From contig BROE01000019.1 in the NCBI GenBank assembly GCA_036571765.1, forward strand, positions 1,871,684 to 1,935,683: a stretch of 64,000 nt of DNA, read 5' to 3'. This DNA is from Plecoglossus altivelis. Lineage: Eukaryota > Chordata > Actinopteri > Osmeriformes > Plecoglossidae. Below are positions 12,001 to 24,204 of this stretch, in pieces (position 1 is the first letter of the stretch; each line of letters opens with the position of its first letter). The notes beneath the pieces are model-generated. The model saw only the letters and a program-made list of their open reading frames with translations, made no database searches and was not told the DNA's origin. The translations under genes and the position numbers were made by a program.

Positions 12001-15000
12001 ATGGACATAGATATTTCATTCTGAGAGATGGAGCGTGCGTGAGTGGTAAAGAGGGAGACCTATTTCTTCCACAAAAATGTCTCCGGCAAAAACGTTGCTG
12101 AATGGTTCCGCTTGCCCAAGGGAACACGATTAAAAGCAAGACAACCAACACTTCTCAGTTGCTGTGGCAAATGACTGTGGGCCAAGTCTTAGCACTCCTA
12201 CAACTAATCCTCTTCATAGAGCTTGGATGCTTTAAAGGCGTTTCACGCAGCAGCCAATGAGACATTGAAGAGTATATCACCGACAAGAACCTCTACTATG
12301 TCCGCATTTAGCCCACTATTCCTCCATTCTTCTAATAAGAGCAATATTAATTTAGCTCACACAATTCAATCATTTATGATCTCATTGACACAAGCCATAT
12401 GCCATGAACCTTAAATTTGACATAGGATCAATTCATCTCATTTGTTCTTGAAGCAGCTGGTGCAAAGGTTGCCCCAAGCAATCCACTCTGATCCCCAGTC
12501 ACACATTGCTGACAGATGTCACAAACATAATTGGTCCCATTAAGATTGCTGCCAGAGCCAAAAACTAATTGCATCACCAATACATAAATAGAGCATTGAT
12601 ATGAGTAGCATAACTGTTGCTGATGGACAATCATCCTGAGACTCAAATAGATTGACAACCTTATAGTTATCAAGGTTAAAACATTCACTGACACTGAATG
12701 GCACTACCATGTCACTGTTATGTAATTCAATGAAACCCCCATTTCAGAAACAAACACTTTTGTTAAAGTAAAAATGGTATCAATCACAAATACCAACTTC
12801 TTTAAAAAAAATCAATCTTACATGAAACACCAGGGGCCTTTGTTTCAACACCAGTGTCAGTGCTGTTTGAGACAGTGGAACCCAAGGCCCCATACTGTGA
12901 CTCCCAGCTGCTAAAGAAATGTAATGCCAGCCATCAGGGAGGAAATGCCTTGTTCAGTCAAACGGTTAAACATTTTAGCTGGCTTAAGGGAAGATGGAGA
13001 ACACAGCCCACCAAGGAGAACAAAAAAACATTACTTTAACGTGTTGACAATTGGCAGACACCGACTTGCAGGTCAAGGGGGATGAAAGCTAGAGGCAGTT
13101 GTTTCCAACCAGAGAACCACAGGATTTTTTGGGTCATTTTGTGAGTCAGCAAATCCCTTAATCATACATAAAATCTGTATTATCTCATGTATAGATGAGT
13201 ATCTGACATGCCATGTGCCATAAAAACTTCTGTCAACTTAAGCCAGATGAAGATACAGCGTCAAATTAAATTTTACAGCAGCAACCATATTTAGCTAATC
13301 ATATGCAAGTTGAATTCTGGTCATGCAGTGTAAATGTGTTTCAGTCGCTAGTGCACAGGGCCCAAGAGAACCATGGCTTGAAGAAACAGCCCTCCCTGTT
13401 GATTTGCATTTCACAAATTTTCCTGTGAAATAAATACAACGCTTGTGTTGAGGATAACTTCAAAATCAAATTATCATATCACCAGACTTTGCTGTGCATT
13501 ACAATTAAGGACACCTCAACACTGTTTTTGTCTTTAATTTGCACATGGTCCTGGCATCTTACAGCAGAATACACAAACAGCCAGGATTTCAAATAAATGT
13601 GGAAAGGTTTAATGTGGTAGTGCATCAATGTAATGAGACTGAAGCATACAAATCTGGTTTCGTTAAAGACAACATGTGACCTCTCTAAAAATGTTTTAAC
13701 TAAAAGCAGTGTACCCTTACAGAGGTCAATGAAGGCAATGAACATTATTGAACAGAAGAATAGAGTACAGCTTTAGTGTCAAGGCCTATACTTCATTGAC
13801 TCTGATTTTTCTGATTCAAAACAATAACATTTTGAACATTATTCTGAATAATATTGGATATAATTATTAACTTATTAAAATATAATATAACATAACTATG
13901 AACCTATTCAAATATGGTGTATACATGGCATGGCAAATTTAAGGCATGGAAAATACTGCAGCAAGAATTACAACCCTGCCCTCCTTCATAAAAAAGTTTG
14001 ACAAAGACAATTATTGATCTTCCCTCCTTGAAATGTTGTGTTTCATTAAGTAATTTTACATTTTGACGTGGTGAAAAGCCTCCAAGCACTCCACCAAACT
14101 CAATTATGGGATAGTAAGCAAGTCCCACAAGACAGTGCATAGAGGAACTAATTAAATGACTCAGTATTCTATAGTCACTGGGCCACAATTAAGAACACAG
14201 TAAATAACACTGAAATCCGACTCAGTAGTGGCTAATACTGCAGCTGAGCTCATGTATTGCAAAAGCTTCCAGAAACAAAAAAACATAAATATTTGTGGAA
14301 ATACAGATACACTGACAAAGAGAAAATATACTAAATTATATGGGTTCATTTAAACATGATGACAAGACATAAATTTAGTTTTTACATCCTGCCCCTTTAC
14401 TAGTTCTACTACAATTATGCATACAGACAACTGGTATGCACATACACATCTTATTAACAAATGCATTATTACTGTAGCATTTTGTAATTAATACATCAAA
14501 ATAAAAGTTGTTGGAACTGTCATTTAGGCATTTTATCAATCTAGCACAAAACAGAAATGTTTTAAGGACATACATGTGGTTTGCGCTGACAAAATCTATG
14601 AAAAACAAGCCTGTTGTTTTTTCTCTCCTCTGCCCTCAGTAATGAAAATGGGCATTATGGCATTATTATTTTCATTGATTCTAGGCCACTCAAATGGCAG
14701 GGCATTTAATCTCTTATTTAGTATGCTCTGCCTCTGTTCATCTCACTCCCTGTAGCATTTTTACTTCACATCAATTGATATTGTTCTTGAAAGTTAACAG
14801 TTTTTCCCAGCCTAATTCTCAGCCATGTCCCCACAGCAACTAACAATGAATTTTTGCTCTCTGTTTCACTTTGTCTGTTTAGGTTATTTGATTTCGAATT
14901 AAGCCGTCCTGTAGTCCCACCCCTCCTGAGTTTTACCCTTGCTGAGTAATTCAAGCATGGCCACCAACCCAAAGTCCCAGCTAAGACAGATGATATACTG

Positions 15001-15850
15001 AGGATAATGTAATATAACTGCACATGAATTAGAAATAGTGACAGGCTTATTTTGACTTGTTAGAATGGACTGAATTCTTGGTTGGAGCAATTGAGCAATT
15101 CCTTTATGGATGGAATGTGCATTACTTTCCTCAACTCAATCATCAACTGTCTGTTGGGATTGTTTACCATAATCAGACAGAATACACAATCACATAAATT
15201 AATCTCATCATGGCATAGGTACAAACGTCTTGTTTGCAGACATGATGTAGCAGAGGAGATTGTCAATACAATGTATGATAAAGGAGTAAAATAACGTTGA
15301 TAAAAACTAGCACAAAATAAAACATGTCTCACCTGGAAAGGCCTACAGTTTTAGTCCTCTCTGAATGCTCCAGAACATTCAGCCAACCCCAGATGTCCCC
15401 ACTAGTGTTTCTAGCCTCAAGGAAGATGAGTTGTTTGGTGAGAGATTTTGGATTATTCCTATCTTTTTTCGTTGTTCTCTTTCAATTCTATCTATTTCCT
15501 TTAACACTACAATACACAGAAGTCAAGATTTCATCTTGAATTGACTAAATGGTAAGCTAAGTATTCAACCAGTGACACCACTGACATTTTCTCAATTAGT
15601 ACGATACATCTTACAAGCTCAAACACTTGTAAGATAAAAGTCACAGAACAGAGCCTTTGGGTGTAGATCCTTAAGTAAGGCTAAAGAGATTAGCAGAGTT
15701 TCCAAGGACTCTGAAGACTGAAAACTGCTGGGGTTCCTTGTGTCATCAGAAATGATGTGGGCCTATATGTTCTAGTAGGGAGAATAACAGTGTTGCATGC
15801 TACTGTGACATGAACATTTTTCATTTTATAGAAAACACTCAGTATAGTAT
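12001..15850. other. Intergenic, no gene seen
   Basis: Unique-looking AT-rich DNA. Open frames here are short, lack splice context and resemble no family I know. The stretch 14620-14760 has balanced composition and few repeats and is mentioned as a possible conserved element. Confidence 0.4.
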
Positions 15851-16336
15851 AATTTAAGTAATCTCACAGTATAATAAAAAGGGTCCAAGGTTTACAATCT
15901 AGTAAACCTCGGAGAGACAATCACGTGGGGAGAGTTAGTTTCAATATATAATATTTAGATAGCATATAATGAAAGTATACACTAATTATAATAATAGAAT
16001 TCAAAACTATAAACATACATTGTTATAAAATAATTAAACATATCACATATTATATATTAATACCAAAAAATTAAATTAGTACGTGGGGAGGTAAGTTATA
16101 TAAATATATACTATTATAATTTGATAATTATTCAGCATATTAGTATCTATATATATTTTTCGTAGGTCAATAGGTGGTTAATAATATAATGGCTCCAATA
16201 TAGCTATTATGATCATACGCATCCACGTAATCCCCACGTACGATTGTAAACCTTGACCTTTTATTACTTAAATTATATATATATTATTATATATTATATA
16301 AATATATAACAATCCCCACGTAGGTAAACCTTGACC
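15851..16336. repeat. AT-rich inverted-repeat element (MITE-like), unclassified
   Basis: A left arm at 15851-15935 and a right arm at 16222-16273 are inverted copies sharing AATTTAAGTAAT, a GGTC-AAGGTTTAC core, CAATC and ACGTGGGG. The left arm carries extra insertions. A further partial right arm (TCCCCACGTAGGTAAACC) is at 16312-16336, and another ACGTGGGGA box is at 16081. The interior is nearly pure A/T. The structure fits a foldback or MITE element; the family is unknown to me. Confidence 0.6.
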
Positions 16337-16339
16337 GAT

Positions 16340-18830
16340 ATATATGTCATGTTTAATTGAGGCATGGGGTAATACAATAAATAAAATCTTTGGTATAGGC
16401 TACGTAAAAAATACATTTTTTGATACAACACTTTGTCGTCTAAAAAAAGAATTTTTGAAGGAATTTTACACCAGGTTTGCAGGAAACTGTTTGAAAAGGT
16501 CAACATTTGCACTCCACCGTGATTGTGGTTCACTCAATTACGAGATGTAATTATAGAAAAAGACAAAATAGGGAAGCATTTGTTGTACTGTCACTTATAA
16601 CCTTTAAGGTGAGTTAAAGAGCCACAATGAAATTGCATCTTTGTACTGTGTACCCTGGTTTCTTATGTGAGTAAACAGATAAAAAGAAGTAAAAAGGAAG
16701 ATAATCAGATTTAGGTCCAAAAGTTAGTCTCCAATGAAGCATAAACATGATAGAGCAAGAGACAGCAACTGTTTGCTGTTAGTATAACCTGCAGAGTACA
16801 TTCACCTATTATTCTGACTCCCAGCTTTGCTCCTAGCTTTTGTCTTTCCCCAGGAGACCGAACTGCATTTTGAAAGGACACCATGTTGATAAAAGATCTA
16901 GAAAGGTGTATTCACGACTGAGATAACACAGCCTGATTTTCCATCTCTTAAAAAACCATATCAACCTCAGACATGGATAACCTGAAGGCTTGGTATCCTT
17001 AATCCCATTGATAGACAGGTGACAAACTGACACTGTTGTTGTGTGGTTATTCATAAGAGAAAAGAGGGTTTGCTGCCTATTTTTAGCTTCCTGTTGTGAA
17101 ATATATACAATCGAAGAAACTGCTGTTTCCCCAAGGACACCAGTACCATCTTTGGCCACATGAACACAGAAAATATAAAAATATGTGGTTTGAACATCGC
17201 AAGCAAATTGTCAAATTTATTTTCTTGTGAATACTCCTTTTGTGTGTTTTTGGTTTAATAATGGCCCATGGTTCATGTGTTCTCTTAATATTAGGAATAG
17301 TGGAAGGGAATGTAAAGCGTTTGAAAGTGCTAACCTATTGAATTTATTTACAGAGGGCGCATGCATGAAAAGAATGTGTTCAAGAGGGTTGGAAAAATGA
17401 TAGCAATGGAAGGAAGATAGATGAAAGCTAGCTAAAATAATGTTTAAAAAAAAGGAAGGATTGCAATCGGTTCCTGAGATTTAACCTGAGATTAAAGTGA
17501 GAATACAAATGTTGGGACTAAATTGATCCAGAATTGGAGAAAAGCAATCATCAGCTATCAACCAAAATTGCTTCACAGTCAAGATGTGTCTTTTGGTTGC
17601 ATTATAGTTTATTAAGAAATGTATGAAAGACTGAAGATATTAGAAGATAAAAACAAGGTAATGGCAGAAAGCAAATTATTTTCCCAGCAAATAGCAAAAT
17701 AGAGGTTAGTGTAATGGGTACAACAACATAACTATATGGCAAACACATATTTGATGCTTCCTGAACTAGCATCTTTCACGTGTTGTATCTTTAACTTTTT
17801 TAACACAAAGAGTACAACACAAAAAACTTTGGACAAGAATCACATGGTTGAATTTTTAAAAAATCATGTTGATGTCTCAGGCGACTGAAAAACTCAACTC
17901 ATGAGAATGAGGAAACTGAGTCTTTAAAAAGTTTTTTTCCTCCCATTGTTGGAGAATGGCATATGTGCGGTTGTGTGTTTTAAACAAAAGTTTACATTGA
18001 TGGTTAGGGTTAGGGTTATGTTGTGATATGTTGCAGAAGGTTATGTTTTGCAAGAAAACAATCAAACTGCATAGATGACAATGTTCTACACTCTATCCTA
18101 CACAACGGATCTATTACAACCTATTTGCCAATAATATTTCAACCAATCTAGTAATTGTCCAACCACATCTATGATAAGTTCATTTAAACTACATATTTCT
18201 GACAAATAGTATGAATACATTTTCATGTAAGTATTCTTGAATGCTTTTTATTAAATACAAATTTCAGTCTCCAAAAGAATTCTGGTTTATTGTCATTCTT
18301 CCTTGATGATCTGTCCCTGTGGTGAAAAGCCAGCAACTGTTGCTGCTGCAAGGAATAGAAAACGTGTGCAAACTGTGAAGTGATATAACCTTTTGCTTGG
18401 CCGATTCCAGTAAAAACTTAGCTCCCAGAAGTGTAACATAAACAACAAAGTAGCACAAATAGACATGATTCAGAGAAGCCCACTCACCTACAGGCTCAAA
18501 AACCATGAAGACCCTCCACATCCTTGAATCCCTTTGGAAGATCAATTTTCTACTTTCATTGTCTAGTCTACTCATGCACACAGATTCGCATGTCCAAATG
18601 TACAAATGCTTACACACACACACATACACACACACTTATACTCACACAAGTGCACAGACACAGTATTGAGTTGAGAATCATCCAGCCATTAAATTGGTTC
18701 TCAGTGCCGAATGGTTTGATTACAGTAGGAACGTGACATGTCTCTTTTCTTTTATACCACTCTTATTCAACTCTTGTCTGTTCCATAGTCTTCACTACTA
18801 CTTTTGCCCAGAATACTGCATTTAAACGAA
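16340..18830. other. Intergenic, no gene seen
   Basis: AT-rich unique sequence with a short (CA)n tract at 18612-18635. The only open frames are about 60-125 codons and show no family similarity. Two telomere-like TTAGGG units near 18002 are isolated. Confidence 0.4.
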
Positions 18831-18832
18831 CT

Positions 18833-19030
18833 AGTGCACAGTGCCCATGATGCAGTCATTGATTAAGACGTCAGTGAAGCACATAAATACTGATTACATG
18901 AACTATAGCCAGTGAACAGTGCCTGACATAAAATTGGTTGCACATGCACACACAAATTCCTGACATTTTAGATACAGCACAGTCCCCGCGATTATATCAG
19001 TGGCACGCAGAGATTTGCAGTGCCAGTGAT
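18833..19030 (+). repeat. Dispersed repeat with internal tandem units, copy A
   Basis: It contains repeated units starting ACAGTGCC(C/T) followed by a GATG-like block and a CACACA(A/G)ATT-like block. The first unit shares GATGCAGTCA, GATTAAGA and GAAGCACA/AAGCACAGAAATA-type words with copy B at 35.06 kb. I do not recognise the family. Confidence 0.5.
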
Positions 19031-21040
19031 GCCGCTGGTAATAACAGTTCTCATCAGTGGCTTTGGAACCTATGTTTCTCAGATCACAATTTAATTTCCA
19101 TAGTCTCTGTGATACCTGAAGTTTATACATAATACAGGTAAATTAGTTTGTCAATATCAGCATTGCACTCGGCTGGATTATAAAAATGACACTTGCATTT
19201 AGCAGAAAAGCCCTTTCTTGAGGTAACCGTTGCAAATTTGTTGCCCTAAAATCTCATTCACACAGATTCACAGACAGACGCGTACCTGCATACACACATC
19301 ACATTCCTAAAATTATTAGAGAGATGGTGAAAATATTGTGCCAATAATTTATTTAGCATCTCTGTGTAGTATTGTTTGTGAAGAAGCAGTTTAGGTCAAA
19401 ACAGCTAAATACCTCATTCAATGTTTACTATGTGAACAAAAGTATTGTTCAATACTTGCTATTTTGTGTTATTCGGGTTGTAAACTGATGAACATGTACA
19501 CCCATTATAAATAGATGCAGTTCAACATTGGAAATGTGTGGAACAAATGGTTCTATTCTCAAACTGTTTGATTTACCACTTGGGAATTTTATCTGATGTG
19601 TTTTAACAGCTTGCTCAACAGGCAAGGGGGTATAATTACCTTCAAACAGAGAGAAACAAAAAGGACTTCCTCTGAGACTATTAAATGCACAGTAAAGAGT
19701 CCCAGAATGCAGTATTTTACATATATTCTCTGACAGACTTCCTCTGCAAGGTACTTGCCATGGCTGACTAGCAATAACTTGAACACATACTTTAAGATTT
19801 TCAGTATATAGATCATTTAAAAACGGCTCCGAAATGCCACACTGTGGTCTTTCACAGGTGAAGGGTGTGTAGGTGAACACTGTGTGTATGTGTATGAGTG
19901 TGTGGTTCTCAAAGCAAGCAGAAACACAAATGGTTAAATGTATGCAAAGACCAAGAAAAGCATAAATAAAAAACACGTAGTTTAAGGAAAGTCCACCAAA
20001 GGGTAAACCTAAATCATCATTGCACAAAGGGATCAAAAACTAGAAAAAAATAGGGCAGCAAAAGCACAAGACACTAAACTGCTTGGCATAAATAAAAACA
20101 TTTGACATTATTATTAATTTCACTGAATTAACAACAGAAAAAAGCATCCTTTACTATCTACGCAAAGGAAATATCAAACGTGCTCCAGTGTGCTCCATCC
20201 TCTTGAGATCCTTCCTATTACCCTCTCCTTTACAACTATTGACTGTTTTAACCGGGTCTTGTAAGCAAGCCCAACACTTGACTTTGCAGACTTTTTTGTT
20301 TACTCAGCAGTTCACCCAATCCATCCTATAGCGATTATTGAAATGTAATAAATTTCAGCTACACGTTCACCCTGTTCTGTGACTGAAAAAAAATATGCAG
20401 CAGGCCACTGATAAACTGGGGAGAAATCTTCAGTTGTTATGCTAGGATTGTCATTCATTAGCATGGCAAGCCTTTTTGTTCTTTGTTATGTGATGAAGGG
20501 AAAATGGTTAAATCTAATGTAAGTCCCAGAGTCACACAGACGCCAAATTACATCTTTTCACCCTTTAGTACAGGTCCTGTGGTTCATTAAGTGTCAAATG
20601 GCCCCTTCAGCTGTCTACTATTGTAACTCACTCTCTCATTCCCTCTTGCAAACTCTTCATGCCATTAAATACATGATATGCTCGTTTAAGTACCTACAGC
20701 AATGTTTAAAGTTAGGTGGAGAAAATAATTAATGGTGATTAGAGAGGGGTGGAGGCCTGCTGTGCTTGGATGGGCTTCTGGAATGGGTCCCTGGTGGGCC
20801 TTTATGGCATCTTACAGTATTATATGTTCTCTTGGTTACAGTATCCATTGCTCAGTTAAAAAGGTGAAATCTCAGATTTAAATAAATTCCACATCTACAT
20901 TGGGAGGTAATGAGCAAATTTAGTAGAGAGAAACTAAAACAGTAATAGATTGAGTCTATTTTCATATTTCTTTTTAGCTTAGGTCTAAATCCTACATTGG
21001 GAAAAAATATTCCCTCTTTCATTATCAGTAATTTTAGTGA
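19031..21040. other. Intergenic, no gene seen
   Basis: Unique AT-rich DNA. The largest open frame (195 codons, - strand, 19449-20036) has no recognisable domain, low-complexity composition and no splice or promoter support, and I treat it as chance. Confidence 0.4.
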
Positions 21041-21044
21041 AATT

Positions 21045-22100
21045 CTGATTTGTCGTCAGAATCAGCTTTATTTACTTTATGAATTTATTTGCTTTATTTA
21101 AGTAAGTTTACTCAAAAAGGAATTTACTGTATCTGTATATGTATATGTATATGTATATACAATAAATATGTATATACAATAAACATATAGAAATCTTTCA
21201 TATAAAGTTGAAAATGTACAACAATCTAAATAATTTCAAACAGTCCTATATGTATTCAATGTAAAACATAAAATGCACAATATAAAACAATATCTAAAAC
21301 AAGCAAGAAAGTAAGATGTACACTGTAGCCCTGTTCACTAGATCAGGTGTGGATGGAAAGAAACTGCTCTTATTGCATGAGGTTTTAGCCTTCTCGGACC
21401 ACAGACTCCTGCTGGAGGGAGAGGCTGGACCAGTGTACCTATCCAGGATGTTAGGGGTCGGCCACAGTCTTTTGTGCTCACCTCAGAGGTGTGCAGGTGT
21501 TCGAGGGAAAGCAGATTTCAGCTGATCACCCTCTCGGCACCATGGATGACACATTGAAGTCTGCCCTTGTCCTTGGAAGTGGCAGCAGTATACCAGATGG
21601 TGATGGAGGAGGTGAGGATGGACTCAGTGATGGCTGTGTAGAAGTGCACCATCATGAGCTTTAGCAGTTTGAACAACTTCAGCTGCTGCTGGAAGTAGAT
21701 CTTCTATTCTGTTTTTCTTAGTGAAGGAGCTAATGTTCAGTTCCCACTTGAGGGCCTGGAAGTGACCAGGAAACAGAAGGACTCCACAGCATTGACTGAG
21801 GAGTCGCAGAGGGTGATGGGGATGAGTGGAGCTTGGCTTTTCCTAGTCCGCAACCATCTCCACTGTCTTGAGAGCATTTCTGGCTGCACCAGGTCACCAT
21901 GTTGTTAACTGCCCACCTGTAGTCAGACTCATTGCCATCAGAGATGAGCCCCAATGAGGGTGGTGGCATCTGCAAGCTTCAGAAGTTTGATGGACTGGTG
22001 GCTGGAGGTGCAGCTGTTGGTATACAGGGAGAGGAGCAAAGGATACAGCCCTGGGGAGATCCTCTGAGGTAGGCAGGTGTGGGTCTAGACATTCCAATTG
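21045..22100 (-). mobile_element. 5'-truncated LINE: C-terminal reverse-transcriptase region and 3' end (Rex1/L2-like)
   Basis: On the - strand the conceptual product contains GNESDYRWAVNNMVTWC at about 21940-21890, a block seen near the end of fish non-LTR retrotransposon polymerases. DNA-level similarity continues down to 21320. The 3' end carries AATAAAGCTGATTCT (read as AGAATCAGCTTTATT at 21058 on +), the usual tail of this fish family. Several frameshifts and stops break the frame. The 5' part, with endonuclease and RT core, is missing as usual for LINE insertion. The clade name is from memory and uncertain. Confidence 0.75.
21128..21185. repeat. (TATATG)n / TATATACAATAAA short tandem repeat
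   Basis: Four GTATAT units are followed by two copies of a GTATATACAATAAA motif, within the 3' end of the LINE fragment. Confidence 0.7.
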
Positions 22101-23929
22101 TCTTTCAAAGCAACAGTTGAACTAGTTCAGGTTGTTGGCTGTATGTGTGGCTGTCATGTCTATATATAGCCACATTGATAATTGAACAAGTCATAATTCA
22201 GTTGTTGAATTATATAGTATTTTCTACCTACTGCTTGAAAAAAACACACATATCTTGTTTAATATAATATTATATATCATAGAAATACTGGCTGATCATG
22301 TAAAAAAGGAAGATATTTTTCATACAGTAAGTCAAGTGAAGATGTTTTGCAACATTATAGTGCAGATGACATTATTTATGCTGGACACTGTTCGTGGAGT
22401 TTGATGTTACCATTTTTGATCAAATGTTTGCCATGAGTCAGTTCTCATGGATTTATAAGCTCCATCCAAACTGGTAAATCATTAATATGCCAACTGCCCC
22501 AGTTTCAAGTTACTGTGAACTTTGAAAAAGAAAAACAAGGATGCGTGAGTATAGATGCTGATGAATTCTGAATGCATTTCGAAGTATAATACTTTAGAAC
22601 TTGTGGTTACGTAATGGCTCATCGAAACAAACTGTGAAACATATTCACAAAACCTATCGAAATTTAATAAATTAGGCAGTGATGTTTATCTTACCACTGT
22701 ACTCCAAATCATCTTGTGATTTGAAAGTATATGCATGCCATTGTCTGATAACTAATTAATACAGTTATCTCAACTAATGAACAGTCTTGAATTATTGATG
22801 ATTCTATTCTGCAGTAGGATAAGCAGGCAAATATAATCGACAAACTATGATGTGATAGGCTGGCAAAGACACTCAGGTTTGAGCTTTGGCTTATACATAC
22901 TTTAATTAAGTTTACAAAACTGTATTAGAATTATTGTTCAACTTAACAACCTCATTTCTACAATTTCATTAGAAATTTGAGGACTGCATCCAATGGGCTT
23001 GTTTTAATTGCTTATCCATAAGCCAGGAGTAGACCTTTGCCAGCCATGATTCAGTTGTTCAAATGAGAGCCACACAAATAGATTCTATTGTGAAAAACAG
23101 TAAAGAATCTCATCTCATATGTGGCCTCATTCCTACCTATTTATTTACTGCTCAGATCTCTGCATACCCTTTAAGCTCACTCTACATTACAGTGCAATAC
23201 AAAGTATTTAATGAAAGGGGGGAATGACGCTTGAAAAAGCATTATAATCCTGTTAATTATTGGTTGCAGGCATGCACACATGCACTTAGGTAATGTCAAG
23301 TATTGAGGGCATTCATTGCCATTTGAACCATTACACCCCGCTCTTTGTTTATATGGATATGGGTAAAACTGGCTATAATTAGAGAATCACAACGTCACAT
23401 TTCTGATTGTGCGCACAAATGGGACAATTTACGGTTATGCAGTAGTGTAGGAGAAATAAATCATACAATTTGTTGTCAAGGTAGGGCATCTCTTGAATAA
23501 AATGTTACCTTCAAATACTGGGCTGGCTTTGCTTGTGATAGTAACCATGTTTGGAACTCACTGTGAAAGTATTTTAAATAATTATTCTCTATTCTCTGTT
23601 CTTAGAGCTAACAAAAGGTTAGAGAACTGGAAACCAACTCACTATGTGCATTAATAAATTGAAGTTCACCAATGCTGGATATTAAAATATGCTGTTTGTA
23701 TGTGTGCAAACACATGAAAAAGTTATTGAGAGAAGACTGTGACTTTGAAACAAAGTAAATTAATTTTGGAAGGAGATGAGGGCTCTGAAGAGGGGCCATA
23801 CATTATTTCCTTTCACTGTAAAGAACACTTCTGGGGTTGATCATACAGCTGAGTGGTGGAGGCTGGTTTATTTAACTGTGTAAAAAGTGACCCCAATAAA
23901 TAAATGTAATATTGCCAGCACTGACATAC
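22101..23929. other. Intergenic, no gene seen
   Basis: AT-rich unique sequence without a supportable open frame, RNA gene or repeat. Confidence 0.4.
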
Positions 23930-24200
23930 TGGGAGTCACAATCAATGAGGACTATCAAGCAATAACACATCTATCCAATTACAAAGAAAGTGGATTAGAT
24001 CAAATCACTGCAGAGCTCCTCAAAATGGAAGTTAAAAAAGGAATTGTCTTATAGTTTGCCTTACTGACTTTAGTGTTGCCAGATTCTATGTTGTCAGTTA
24101 CGGTTATGCCTGTCGTCAAGGATGTAGTAGAGAAGGTTAGAAGCCTAGTCAATTACAGACCAATTGTCCAATAGCAGTTTCTTATCAGTTTGTTTTCTGA
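23930..24200 (+). mobile_element. LINE reverse-transcriptase fragment, + strand
   Basis: The conceptual translation contains GLDQITAELLK (from about 23988), LPDSMLSV (24073-24096) and NYRPI (24150-24164). These are in the order expected for the N-terminal part of a non-LTR reverse transcriptase. A stop interrupts the frame near 24051. Only this short internal piece remains; its right end abuts the oppositely oriented LINE relic. Confidence 0.7.
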
Positions 24201-24204
24201 AGTG

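Noticed and set aside
18000..18020. TTAGGG repeats, possible interstitial telomere
   Set aside because: Only two full units plus a partial; a common chance word.
19449..20036. 195-codon ORF on the - strand
   Set aside because: No domain, no family resemblance, no splice or promoter context; compatible with chance in 64 kb.
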